Below the pieces are notes generated by a model, which saw nothing but the letters and a program-made list of their open reading frames with translations, was not told where the DNA came from and searched no databases. Below are positions 1 through 9,850 of a stretch of 64,000 bases of DNA, one piece after another (position 1 is the stretch's first letter; the number at the start of each line of letters is the position of its first letter). The DNA comes from Gnetum montanum (lineage: Eukaryota > Streptophyta > Gnetopsida > Gnetales > Gnetaceae), in NCBI GenBank assembly GCA_015680685.1, contig MNCI01000268.1, positions 225,281-289,280 of the forward strand, written 5' to 3'. A program made the position numbers and the translations under genes.

Positions 1-588
1 NNNNNNNNNNNNNNNNNNNNNNNNNNNNNNNNNNNNNNNNNNNNNNNNNNNNNNNNNNNNNNNNNNNNNNNNNNNNNNNNNNNNNNNNNNNNNNNNNNNN
101 NNNNNNNNNNNNNNNNNNNNNNNNNNNNNNNNNNNNNNNNNNNNNNNNNNNNNNNNNNNNNNNNNNNNNNNNNNNNNNNNNNNNNNNNNNNNNNNNNNNN
201 NNNNNNNNNNNNNNNNNNNNNNNNNNNNNNNNNNNNNNNNNNNNNNNNNNNNNNNNNNNNNNNNNNNNNNNNNNNNNNNNNNNNNNNNNNNNNNNNNNNN
301 NNNNNNNNNNNNNNNNNNNNNNNNNNNNNNNNNNNNNNNNNNNNNNNNNNNNNNNNNNNNNNNNNNNNNNNNNNNNNNNNNNNNNNNNNNNNNNNNNNNN
401 NNNNNNNNNNNNNNNNNNNNNNNNNNNNNNNNNNNNNNNNNNNNNNNNNNNNNNNNNNNNNNNNNNNNNNNNNNNNNNNNNNNNNNNNNNNNNNNNNNNN
501 NNNNNNNNNNNNNNNNNNNNNNNNNNNNNNNNNNNNNNNNNNNNNNNNNNNNNNNNNNNNNNNNNNNNNNNNNNNNNNTGCAAAATTT
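1..588. other. Assembly gap
   Basis: The first 588 bases are all N, so nothing can be read here. The sequence to its right (589-899) does not match what the right flank of the first retrotransposon predicts, so the gap may hide a misjoin or a deletion. Confidence 0.99.
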
Positions 589-899
589 TACTTGTTACAA
601 GCAGGTATTATAAGGACCGCGTAGACTAGGTAGTTGAACAAAATAGGAAACTTTCAATAACTCACAGTACTGGACAAAGTTGGCTGAATCTCTTTAAAGT
701 AAGTCATTTGTAGTTCACACACAACGAAATTGTCACATTTCATACAACCGCATGCCGCAACAGCACACACACATAGTCACATTAACTACTGAGTTATTTG
801 GAGGTATCTGGGCCTTGGTGTAGCCAGAGACCAGCAGGCACCTAAATCCTGTTCGAGGACACTCGTTGGCAGTCGCGTCCCAAACGGTCGCCAACATTA
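589..899. other. Unassigned flank between gap and E0
   Basis: This stretch has no long reading frame and no recognisable retrotransposon motif. It is somewhat richer in CpG than the elements around it, for example near 860-892. It should be the left flank of the E0 insertion, but it does not resemble the E6 ORF3 sequence that flanks E0 on the right. Confidence 0.4.
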
Positions 900-1170
900 T
901 GAAGCAAGATCACTCCACAGTTAAATCACCTTCAATTACTAAATCCAAATATTATGTAAAGATAAACCTTTTTGCTAGAAAACAAGAAAACTAGCTATCT
1001 TCAATTTTAATTATGAGAAGATTATAACGAGATTTTTAAAACTCATAAACATCTAGAACTAGTCACACTCATATGATATTTTAGAGCATAAGACTCTACA
1101 ACCATGATTGTTCTCAATGCAAGACATAACTAATAGAGAATCTCTTCCATAACCCAAGACTTATATCTCG

Positions 1171-1350
1171 ACTCATAAGTAAGACACAAGAGAAAAGAAC
1201 ACATAGACCAACATACAACAAGTTATTCTTGGAGCTGAAATCACCATTTTCACTCATTCGACTCATAAGTAAGACACAAGAGAAAAGAACACATAGACCA
1301 ACATACAACAAGTTATTCTTGGAGCTGAAATCACCATTTTCACTCATTCA
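1171..1350. repeat. Exact 90-bp tandem duplication inside the E0 3' LTR
   Basis: Units 1171-1260 and 1261-1350 are identical except for the last base. The other E0 LTR has one copy. The near-identity contrasts with the strong divergence between the two LTRs, so the duplication is very recent or is an assembly artefact. Confidence 0.9.
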
Positions 1351-1619
1351 ATGTGCTCACCTAATCTCTCTTTCTCAGCTCTCCATTTTCAAGAGCTATC
1401 TTTCTCACTCATGGTACTAAAAATGGTGAATATAGTAATATTTAGGACAACGTGAAAGACAAGAAACATATAATCCTTTCCTCAAGTCAAATTGAGGCTT
1501 TTCAAATGTTTTTCAAGTCTTCTCACCTTCTTTTCTATTGTTTCCATCATTTTTCATCTTGTTTCGGCTATTTCCCAAGTTTGGATGGGAATTTTCAAGA
1601 GTTTCCGTAGCTGTACAAG

Positions 1620-1835
1620 TCATCTCTAATCTTTGGAAGACATATCTTGTATAATTAATACATCTTGCACTTAGGGGAGATGTCTTGTGCAAGATGTCTC
1701 TTGTCAAGGAAAGATATTTCTCCCAAGACATCTTTTTCTTAGACAAGACATCTCGTCCGAGATGATTGCCAAAACAACAATATGTTTTCTCTCCTATCCA
1801 GATGTCTCTTGTTAATTCTAGACATCTTCTATAAG
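1620..1835 (-). promoter_or_regulatory. U3 cluster of AGACATCT/AGATGTCT motifs (E0)
   Basis: Many close variants of AGACATCT in both orientations occur within about 200 bases near the U3 end of the LTR, for example around 1678, 1695, 1725, 1745, 1800 and 1820. The same cluster sits at 20766-20990 in the partner LTR. Clusters of inverted short motifs in U3 are typical enhancer-like regions of LTR retrotransposons. The binding factor is unknown. Confidence 0.5.
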
Positions 1836-2029
1836 CATAAAACCTACAAACACAAACATAGGGAAGGAACAAAGGGGATTGGAAGAGGTGTCCCTATACT
1901 AGCTTTCCCACCTTTTGAAAAGTAAACTTAGGTGAACAATGGAGTAAGGGTTTAAGTGATCCCCCATTCATGAAGTTTGATCTCATGGATCCATACTGAT
2001 CTTTTCAATGGATTAAATACTTATGCTTC

Positions 2030-2640
2030 CTAACTCCCCAAGTGCTTGGACTGATTAATAGCCCCCTTCAACTCATTGATGCTACACTGTATGGTCTCCT
2101 CATTAGTTAATTCATGACAATATACAAGATCTAAAACATTAAACACAAGAGGTATACCAACATCATTTGGTAAAACAATATCAAAAGCATTATCATTGAT
2201 TTTAGCCTTCATTTTAAAAGGCCCCATCTTTTGGACTTTCAATTTGGAGAAGTTAACACTCTTAACTACTTATTCTTAAAGTGCATCCAAACTAAGTTAC
2301 AAATAGAAAAATTAGGCTTTTGTTTATTCTCATCCCTCTTGAGGATACTCTCTTTAGTGTTCTTCTTAAGATTTGATTTTACTTATACATGGAGATTCCC
2401 AATCTCTTGCACAAAATCAGCACTTAATTGATCTTCATTATCAAAGCTCTTCAAAGTATCCACCATCTTTGGATAAAACTCATAGTTCACCTCAAATGGG
2501 CTTTTTCCAATAGCAACATGAAAAACCTTATCATATGAAAAGTCAACATTTTTCTTATTAGTGTTGAAAAGTATTTTATTTATCCTTCCTCTATCATCAA
2601 AATCATAATGTATATTTCCTTCATGTTGTCCATCCATTTA
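2030..2640 (-). pseudogene. E0 integrase C-terminal region (remnant)
   Basis: Minus-strand frames read KSPFEVNYEFYPKM followed downstream by KMGPFKMKAKINDNAFDIVLP and FNVLDLVYCHE. These match the end of plant Ty3/gypsy integrase, where a GKSPFE motif precedes the GPF.....N.Y.L.LP....I..VFNV beta-rich DNA-binding domain. The catalytic core that should lie upstream (higher coordinates) is not recognisable. The frame is broken into at least two pieces. It would be the 3' end of the E0 polyprotein, followed by non-coding DNA up to the LTR. Confidence 0.75.
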
Positions 2641-3774
2641 ATAACCAAGATAATCAATTTCTTACTATCAATGTCCACATCAACATCAATAATGATATTC
2701 TTATAATAACTACTACTACAACCATAATAATCAAGCAAGTTACCATTACTAGTCTTGCTCTTACCAACAATGGCATCAAAAGTTATTCCTTTCATCATGC
2801 ACCACATAAATCAAAACTTCATCACAATCACCGCATTGATTATGATGCTCATGTTCATGATGGAATAAATCACTATCAAGCTAAAGTGAAAAACTAGAAT
2901 CCAACACACTAGTTTCCACATAAGAGACATTACTATCATATGAAAGGTAAAGCTTAGACTTACTAACCTCTTCATGGCTTTTCCTATCCATCTTTGGTTC
3001 AACTTGATCTTCAACATGTGACTGTTTAATCTCATTAAAGCTTAAAGCTTCAAGTATCCACATAGGAGTCTCCAACTCCAATGGTTTCTCCTCTTCAAAT
3101 GAATTATCAATAGCTTCTACAACCCACTTTGGAGGTACTAATTCAAAAGATAGATTCTTTCTTCTTCCCCACCCCCACCCCCTTCCAACATGGCTTGAAC
3201 ATTAGATTCATCATCAAAGCAATCATTCTTCCACATACATTGGCTAGAAGACTCATATTTTTCCCATGAGATAGCCTTAACTTGGTAAAGAATCTTCTTA
3301 CTCTTGATATAAAAAAATTGCATAAAGAATGAGTATCATACCCTCTCGTGATACTTTTGATCCTTCTTGAAGAAGTCCCTTGATCTTTGCCACTCCTTTG
3401 GCATTGATCAATCACCTTCTATGACTTATAAGTTATGAACTCTTCTTGATCAACAACATGCACCATTTTGGACCAAGAAGATCTCTTGGTCTCCTTGGCA
3501 AAGCACTTGCTTCCCTCTCTTGAAACATTTATGTATTAAGCACTCCCTTGCTTAACAAGAGATACTTGACAACTCCTTTTTTCAATGATCTCTACTTCAA
3601 TAGACCTTTCATCTTTCTCCTTGAATACCATTGGAAATTTCTCCTCCAAACCTAGGATACTTGTAGGAGGTTCAACATGCACATCATCATGGTTAGTAGA
3701 AACTATTTTCATAACAACAAAACCAAAACTAGTTTTATTGTGTTTCTTAATATATTCCCTTTCTCCTAGAAGGA
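2641..3774 (-). pseudogene. E0 polyprotein spacer, unrecognised
   Basis: Minus-strand fragments (2881-3081, 3143-3415) are rich in charged residues and lie in the order expected between protease and integrase. I see no reverse transcriptase motif (no F/Y-x-DD, no LPQG or FGL block). The stretch replaces about 2 kb of RT/RNase H that an autonomous element would have. It may be an acquired or highly decayed region. Function cannot be assigned. Confidence 0.4.
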
Positions 3775-4239
3775 TTAAGGAAGCATTAAGTGAGATTTTT
3801 TGCCTTGTTCAACTATCATAGGAATCAACTTATGGATTTCATCAATTCTAGCTACACTCCACACATTTCTTGGTCCATGAAATTGAGCACCATTATCAAA
3901 ATTCCAAGATTTATCAATAGTTACATCAATAGCATCTATCGAAAGCACATCACATTTCACTACATCATGAAAACTTTTAATTTTAAATATCAAAATATAT
4001 TATTTCCTCACTTCTTGAGAAAAATCTCTAGACAACCAATGCACTTTATAGGGTCTAGGATGAGGATTAGTTACCAAACCTACTTTAGCAACTATCCTAG
4101 AAGAAATAATATTTTCTTGGGCCCCCATCAATCAAAACATGAATTCATTCCCCACTAAGCAAACATCTAGCCCCAATCTAAAATAACAAGTTCCTATTAG
4201 GATGATTTCCTCTATTCACATTCTCCATGAATGCACAAG
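3775..4239 (-). pseudogene. E0 aspartic protease region (remnant)
   Basis: Minus-strand frames read HPRPYKVHWLSR and then VVKCDVLSIDA, DKSWNFDNGAQFHGPRNVWS and HKLIPM. This is the order of the region joining protease and RT in plant gypsy elements (HPxPYxLxWL, CDVxxMDAxxxLLGRPWQFD, HDGRxNxYS). The LLGRPW motif has decayed to a form ending DKSW. The fragment is cut at 4239 by the E1 insertion. The frame resumes on the far side at 9851 with the gag zinc-knuckle region, so E1 landed between gag and protease. Confidence 0.75.
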
Positions 4240-4485
4240 TGATGAGTGGCAAGGCACCCCTACACTCAACCATATGAATACGAGTGTTTCACGCACGATC
4301 TGGGCAAACTTTGTAGATGGGCTAGTTGTGGTATCTAGACAATTACTTGTAGGTCACAGTTCACTATCTTCCCACCTAGACTAGTATTAGCTTTGTCACG
4401 TATGGTTTAGTCCAGAGTGAGGTGTATGATGTGTTTCTACACTAGTACTACTCCTGAGTATGATGGAAAATAATATTAATTAAAC

Positions 4486-4488
<3 letters not shown>

Positions 4489-4519
<31 letters not shown>
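4489..4519. repeat. (AG)n microsatellite in the E1 3' LTR
   Basis: There are about 15 uninterrupted AG dinucleotides. The corresponding part of the E2 LTRs has only a loose GGGAGAGGGAGAG-type tract, so the run expanded within this copy. Confidence 0.95.
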
Positions 4520-4521
<2 letters not shown>

Positions 4522-4991
4522 TAAGCTAGCTTACGTGCAATGAGCATCTGTTCCTTAATCATCCGTACACATCTTGGACCTTGTGCATGACTGCCACTGG
4601 GATTACCAAGCACATGGCCTAAGTACACTACTAGGTTACCAAGCAATCACACTTGAATGCTCGTGATTAAGTTGTACTCATTCTGTGTTTAACAGGAGTT
4701 TAGGGTGAAGATATATTAACTAAGAAAGTAGTAAATAACAATTAAACAAATAATTAAGCTAAGTGGATGATGAAATGATGAAGTAATCTCAATCTTTATT
4801 GCTAGTCATGTGCGTGTCCAAGTACGTCACACTCAAATAAGGATGTTGTACAATTATAATCACCACACTGCAGGCATGCACTAGGAGGAAAGGGTTGAGA
4901 GGAACTTAAACTTAAAAACTTACAATAAATTCTAAGAACTAATACCCAAAACTAAGCATGCTGCCTTTTATTTATAGGCTCACATTGGAAC

Positions 4992-5120
4992 CATGATATC
5001 GCGTACGCGATATCGCATGCAGGCTACGATATCGCGGCTGCGATATCAGGGCTGTGATAACGGGGGTCTGATAACTGGGCCTGACAGACCATATCTTGTA
5101 TTAGGGATTCGATAATTAAG
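4992..5120 (-). promoter_or_regulatory. LTR promoter: GATATC palindrome cluster (E1)
   Basis: Repeated GATATC-centred palindromes (CGATATCG and decayed forms such as TGATAAC) stand 10-20 bases apart. They lie just upstream, in the minus sense, of a TATAAATA box near 4970. The same layout occurs in the E2, E7 and truncated E1 5' LTRs. I infer the U3 promoter with a palindromic factor-binding array. Confidence 0.6.
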
Positions 5121-5142
5121 CCTGATAGACCATGACTCATCA

Positions 5143-5150
5143 TACCCCCA
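5143..5150 (-). other. E1 polypurine tract
   Basis: TACCCCCA on the plus strand (TGGGGGTA on the minus strand) directly abuts the LTR start TGATGAGT. The same sequence abuts the E2 and E7 3' LTRs, which marks it as the plus-strand priming site. Confidence 0.8.
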
Positions 5151-5229
5151 TGACTAAATAAAAACTCGTCCTCAAGTCATAGAAAGTGAGGAACAAGTTC
5201 AATTGATTACACAGTGGATAGGTATGGGA

Positions 5230-5756
5230 TTATTGACTGACTAGGAATTTATTCATGCCAAAGTGGAGGATTAAATGAAATTTGTACACACATAAAAAAA
5301 AGATAATACTTGTGGAACTCATGGGGTTCTCGGTAGTGGTGGCTCCTCCATGGGTGTCTTTCCTCTGTTTTGCGCTCCAGGCTTCTGAGATTGATACTAT
5401 TGAAGAAGAGCCTAAAGTTTCTCCTCTTCTATCCATAGATTATGAGTCATCCATGCTGATGTTCCAATGTTTGATGGAGTCAGCACTTTCCATGGACACA
5501 ATAGCTATGGGAACACTTGATTGGCCTTGACATGTCATGCTACAAATAGTTGTCATTCCTCTTCATAGGTTTGGGCCTTGACCTCTCCTTCTTTTTCTTG
5601 GATAGATTATGCAGTAATAGGAGTTCCATGATGGATGTTGAATGATTGTGCCTCCTTCTCTGCATGTTCTACATGTAGTCCTTGGCCTCTGCCTCCCCCT
5701 AGTCATTCAGTTGCACCTTGAGAAGGTCCTCCTTATTGTCCTCTTTTACGGGCCAT
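5230..5756 (-). pseudogene. E1 ORF3 remnant, middle deleted
   Basis: The frame starts at ATG 5756 with MARKRGQ, like the MVPKHGQ start of the E2 ORF3. It then jumps to the ORF3 tail: the stretch with YEEE..LFVAWHVKANQVFP and SNIGTSAWM matches the E2 tail near 12100-12200. The globular domain and most of the coiled coil present in E2 are missing, an internal deletion of about 2 kb relative to E2. Several stops are present. The protein role is unknown; it occupies the env-like position downstream of the gag/pol region. Confidence 0.65.
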
Positions 5757-5786
5757 CTATAATCACACAAAGATTAATTGTTAGTA
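5757..5786 (-). promoter_or_regulatory. Putative 3' splice site before E1 ORF3
   Basis: Read on the minus strand, a perfect TACTAAC branch-point consensus (5780-5786) is followed about 20 bases later by ATTATAG and then immediately by the ORF3 ATG. The same arrangement precedes ORF3 in E2, E5 and E6. Confidence 0.55.
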
Positions 5787-5888
5787 AGGTTATTTAAAGA
5801 AGTTCAATGATTTCATATATTACTCATTGCCTTTAATAAATGTTGAATTCTTTTCTTAGTGTGATTTAGAGTTAGAAATGTTTTTCAA

Positions 5889-6043
5889 AGAAGTTGCCCT
5901 AAAAGTTTAATGTCAGACCTGGTTTGTTTAGGTGACACATAAAAGAACCTGGTTTTGAGGAATGTNAGAAGTTGCCCTAAAATTTTAATGTCAGACCTGG
6001 TTTGTTTAGGTGACACATAAAAGAACCTGGTTTTGAGGAATGT
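5889..6043. repeat. Duplicated flanks around a single N (assembly join)
   Basis: Bases 5889-5965 and 5967-6043 are 77-bp direct copies with one mismatch, separated by a single N at 5966. This is what unmerged overlapping contig ends look like, so the duplication is probably not biological. Confidence 0.85.
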
Positions 6044-6219
6044 TTGATAAAATGATGACAAAGAAAAGAATAGATTTGGCAATGAAGTACTTGGAGGGTA
6101 TAAAGTGATGTGGTGGTGTGCAACAAGTACAAATTGCAAAAGTCACGTAAGTGGGTCCTCCCCAAAGCAGGTTCCAACCTATAATGCCCTTGTGTAACCA
6201 CACCTTAAAATGTCTATAA

Positions 6220-6302
6220 TCCATACCAGTTTCACAAAACACACACATGTAGATACCACTNTCCATACCAGTTTCACAAAACACACACATGTAGATACCA
6301 CT
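6220..6302. repeat. Second duplicated join around a single N
   Basis: Bases 6220-6260 and 6262-6302 are identical 41-bp copies either side of an N at 6261. It is most likely another unmerged contig overlap. Confidence 0.85.
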
Positions 6303-7230
6303 AGAATGAGGTAATAATTCTATGCTATACGAGACATGAGCTACAATTACATGAATAGCAAGATGAGACAGACTATAGAAGGGATTGCAGAGATTGGGAC
6401 ATGAGGTAACTAACCCAAGGCATAGTGAATCCTACATGTAAAGCATGATTAATGTGTCATTAACCTAGTGTTCCAAGATCAGGACCAAGTCCATTCCTCT
6501 GATTAGTGACACCACATTGTTTCATCCCACGATGAGTGACTATCAGAGTACCAGAATAACAAGGCGTACGATCACTTGGCATTTTGTTCAAGAGAGGAGT
6601 GATTTTTGCTTTGTGGCACTTCCTTTGTTTTTGTTTTCCTCTTTCTTTCTTTTTTTTTTCGATTGCTGAATTCAGAGAAGCCGCCAACCTTCAAGCATGG
6701 GTGCATGTCTTTCCAGTGGGACCCCCTAGAACAACATTGTATTTTTGAGTGTCTTTTGATTACTCTTACTTCCATTTTGTGTTAGATCTACAAGGATCTT
6801 AGTACAACCACATTGCGTGATAACTTTCATAGATGTCACCAATGAGAATCTACAAGTCCCCTTGATGTCACACCCTAATCATTCCCTCTTGGTCCATCCT
6901 TCTTCATTCTGGGTACAATGAGCACAAAATTAATTTTAAGTTTTAAGAATGTCAAGAATATCATTGTACCCTTGAACATAACCTCTTATTTGTAGAATGG
7001 ATGAGTGGGTGTAATGGGCTCACTATCCACATAATTGATAGTTCGAGACTCGATAACATAGAACACACCTCAACCAACGAGCCACATGAGTGTATTATTC
7101 ATAGATGAGATTATTTATAAAAAGATAAAAAGACCAAAAAGATAAAACAGGAAGTTAAAAGATGAAAAACTAGAAAACAAAAATTGTAAAATTAAAGAAA
7201 ATGAAAAATATTTATTAATCCTACTTGTTA

Positions 7231-8924
7231 TTAAAATGGGGGATATCCCCCATAACTAAACGGTGGAGCATGGGGAGGATTAATAAATGAAAGGTGAGGA
7301 TCCTTGCATGTTGGAAACATTGAGACTTGGTCATACCTACCCCATTGGGGTTCACACACTTGATTGTAGTAAGCATAGTGGGGCAATTTATAAGATGTGG
7401 TTCCCTGGTGAAGAATTGACCCACTATGACACTTGGGACCATAAGATGGTATGCAAGGATCAGGATGTCGTTCTCCATGGTTGTATTCATTGGGTCGTAT
7501 GATTTTTGGAGTGTTAATTGGTGGCCCTGTTGAAGTGACACAAGGCATTGGGTTTGAAGAGAAGGGTGCACCACAGTGTTGGACTTGTGCTGAGTTAGAG
7601 AATGTAGTGGCCTTGGAGTTGTGTTGTCCCTTCCTATGGTCATGTCTAAAGAAGGGACGCCTTTGATGTTGAGGAGGTCTCTCACTGCTGTTGGCAATAG
7701 TAACACAAGTAATGTTCGTGGGTTGTTGCTATGGTGTAGGCACTTCAGGAATAGTTGGTGGCGATGTAGAAAGAGGAAAAGGATGAGAATGTTGAAATTT
7801 GGGAGAATTGTAAGGTACACAAGGCGATGGTTGTGTTGAGGACATGGGCTGATAGTATTGAGGAGAATGATAATGCGGTGAGATAGAATATGTTGACCCA
7901 GTTGGAGAAACAGGATATTGGACTAGATAAGCATTTGGATTTAGATGATATGAAGGGTGTCTCCAATTTAGGGATGACTTCCCCCATGACTGGGATTATT
8001 GCCACTATGATCGAACACAGTATCTCTGTACGAACTCTGGGTGTAACGTGTTTCCCCAATGCTCATATAAATGTAATAAGATTGGGCAGTGGCCCTTGGG
8101 GTGATCATATAGGAAAATCTTGCATTCATATGTATGATTAGCAGTTAAGCTCTTATTTTCCCCATCCCTTCTTTCTGAATGTCTTGTGATATTTTGTCCT
8201 ACTTCTCGGGTTGTCAAAACTCTATCTCCAATAATATTGATATATTCTCCACACTTTTTATGCATCCATTCCAACATCTTATTGATATTTTCCTCTATTT
8301 CTTCTAATGATTGTTGTACGAGCAAAGATGGTTCTTCCTCCTCAAGATAGGTTGATTTCTCCTTTTTGTAATTATGGACCTTTGTTAAATTGAGATTTTG
8401 GTCCCGTTGATGTTTTTCAGCTCTCTCCCACTAGCCATTTCTCCTTCTTCTTTTGCTACCCACTTAATAAGCTCTTGGAATTGATGGATTCATAGTTCGT
8501 ATAGTTGACCTTGGGCATACATCCCTAGGGTCTCCCTTGTTTCATCATGAAGCCCATCAATGATATGGTACATTAGCCTTTCCTCGGAGAACTCATGGCC
8601 TGGAAAATTGTTTAACAATGCATAATATCTTTCTAAGGCCATGTCCAAGGGTTCATGTTGTGCTTGTTTCCACTCTTGGATTTGTTTCNTGGAGATTCGA
8701 ATATCCTCTTGTATTTGCATTAGGTTTGTAGTGGCCAGTAGGGGTTCATCGTCATCAGGTAAGTTATGCTTTCATGCGTTGGGATGATGTTGCCTTCATT
8801 TATGTTTATAAGAAACCCCCACCTCGGATTACGTACTTCAATCTTCATTTTCATCTAATTCGTTGGTTCTCCAATGAATTTCCTCACTAGGTATGGCATT
8901 ATCATAGTCTTGTAGGAGAGGCAT
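7231..8924 (-). pseudogene. E1 gag (broken)
   Basis: The frame opens at ATG 8924 (MPLLQDYDNA, compare MSLSQDYDNA in E2). It continues with a capsid-like segment (EPLDMALERYYALLNNFPGHEF) and a finger region reading CKIFLYDHPKGHCP, where the second Cys is lost. A proline-rich tail ends SYGGYPPF then stop, exactly as in E2. A single N at 8689 marks a jump that omits about 290 bases of capsid sequence present in E2 (about 18195-18487). Gag would form the cytoplasmic particle that packages the RNA. Multiple frameshifts and stops make it non-functional as read. Confidence 0.75.
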
Positions 8925-9045
8925 GGTTGTGCAATTGTGTATAAATTTATATGTGAGTTTTTATAATGATTTCTTCCTAAAATATATATCGTTAATTCCT
9001 GTATAGCGACATTGTATGATATAACTAATATAGATAACTAGCACC

Positions 9046-9065
9046 GTCCCTGGCAACGGCACCAA
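9046..9065 (-). other. E1 primer-binding site
   Basis: The minus-strand sequence TTGGTGCCGTTGCCAGGGAC lies directly inside the 5' LTR end. It is close to the site known from Athila elements, which is complementary to the 3' end of tRNA-Asp. Confidence 0.8.
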
Positions 9066-9845
9066 TGATGAGTGGTGAGGTACCCCTACACTCAACCATA
9101 TGAATATGAGCATTTCATGTGTGATCTAGTTGAACTACAAGGACTAAGTGCTTTCACGCCTTAATGGAACACTTAAGGTTAATCAATCACTGTCTTCCCA
9201 AACTTACTTGTATTGTCACGGTTGTATGGTTAAGTAAGCTTGAGGTATATGATTTTTATATCTTTTATCTTTTTAATGTCTTATGCTAATCAGAGAAGGT
9301 AAGGAGAACTAAGTGACTAACTTACATTAACTATTTACTAACTAAGTTCTAATTGTTCCTAACACCAGTATCCATTCCCACTTACCGCACACATCGTTAA
9401 CTAGTGCAACGTTGTTGGGGTTACCAAACGCTAATCGTTATTGAGTTACCAAGTGCTACACAGATGCTCAAAGTGGTCGTACTGAGTGTACTTAACTAGG
9501 AGAGTCAAGGGTTGAGAGAGATTAATTAACTAGGAAAGCATTTAAACATTCAACAATAATTAATTACTATTTAGCTTAGTCCATATGCTGCAAGGTTTAT
9601 CATAAAGTTCGTCTTTATTTTCGTACACAAATGTGTGCTCAGGTACAATTTACTCGAATAAATATCCGTTCACTTTAAGACTCCTACTGCGGGCACATGG
9701 AAATTATTCTAACTCTAGAATGGTACTGCAAGAGTTTAGCTATGGATCTAAGTCTAATTGCCTAAAACAAGGGAAGATGCCTCTTATTTATAGATAATAA
9801 GATGGAATGTGATATCGTGGGGCGGACGCGATATCGCCCTCATCA
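9066..9845 (-). repeat. E1 5' LTR (subtype B, 3'-truncated palindrome cluster)
   Basis: It begins TGATGAGTGG and ends CTCATCA, but its body aligns with the E7 LTRs rather than the E1 3' LTR. It is shorter (780 bp against 903 bp), partly because the GATATC cluster is reduced to two units near 9810-9835. Confidence 0.8.
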
Positions 9846-9850
9846 ACAAG

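Larger units (their letters stand above)
900..1898 (-). repeat. E0 3' LTR
   Basis: The sequence aligns with 20118-21063 over its length. It starts TGAAGCAAGATCACTCC where the partner has TGGAGTAGGTTCACTCC, and ends GTGTCCCTATA where the partner ends GTGTCCCTACA. A purine tract (on the minus strand) lies just inside, at about 1899-1916, as expected for a polypurine tract. The U3 side (1620-1835) carries many AGACATCT/AGATGTCT motifs. It differs from the partner LTR by a 90-bp tandem duplication. Confidence 0.85.
4240..5142 (-). repeat. E1 3' LTR (subtype A)
   Basis: It has the inverted ends TGATGAGT...ACTCATCA and aligns with both E2 LTRs, not with the other LTR of E1. It contains an (AG)n run and a GATATC palindrome cluster ahead of a TATA box (the minus-strand TATAAATA at about 4970-4977). 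Confidence 0.85.
5880..7220 (-). other. E1 conserved non-coding block between gag and ORF3
   Basis: No convincing reading frame is present, but the block aligns along its length with 15600-16740 in E2 and shares landmarks with E5, E6 and E7. These include the CAAGTGGGTCCTCCCCAAAG box near 6148, the CAAGCATGGGT box near 6692, the CCCCTTGATGTCACACC box near 6858 and the ATGAGTGGGTG...GGGCTCA box near 7000. Conservation between pol-bearing and pol-less copies suggests a function in the RNA. Confidence 0.55.
4240..9845 (-). mobile_element. E1: non-autonomous Athila-like LTR retrotransposon (gag + ORF3, no pol)
   Basis: The element is bounded by TGATGAGTGG at 4240 and CTCATCA at 9845, with target duplication ACAAG at 4235-4239 and 9846-9850. 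The 3' LTR is 4240-5142, next to a polypurine tract (5143-5150). The 5' LTR is 9066-9845, next to a primer-binding site (9046-9065). Internal order on the minus strand is gag (8924-7231), conserved non-coding block, splice-acceptor-like site, ORF3 remnant. No protease, RT or integrase is present. Oddly, the two LTRs belong to different subtypes: the 3' LTR resembles E2 and the 5' LTR resembles E7. Confidence 0.85.

Noticed and set aside
4489-4519. (AG)n run as a functional GAGA promoter element
   Set aside because: It is present as a long run only in this copy and lies downstream of the TATA box in the minus sense. A simple microsatellite expansion is enough.
7221-7820. 199-codon minus-strand frame in E1
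   Set aside because: It runs out of frame with the gag tail that matches E2 (SYGGYPPF frame), and its own sequence is not maintained in E2.
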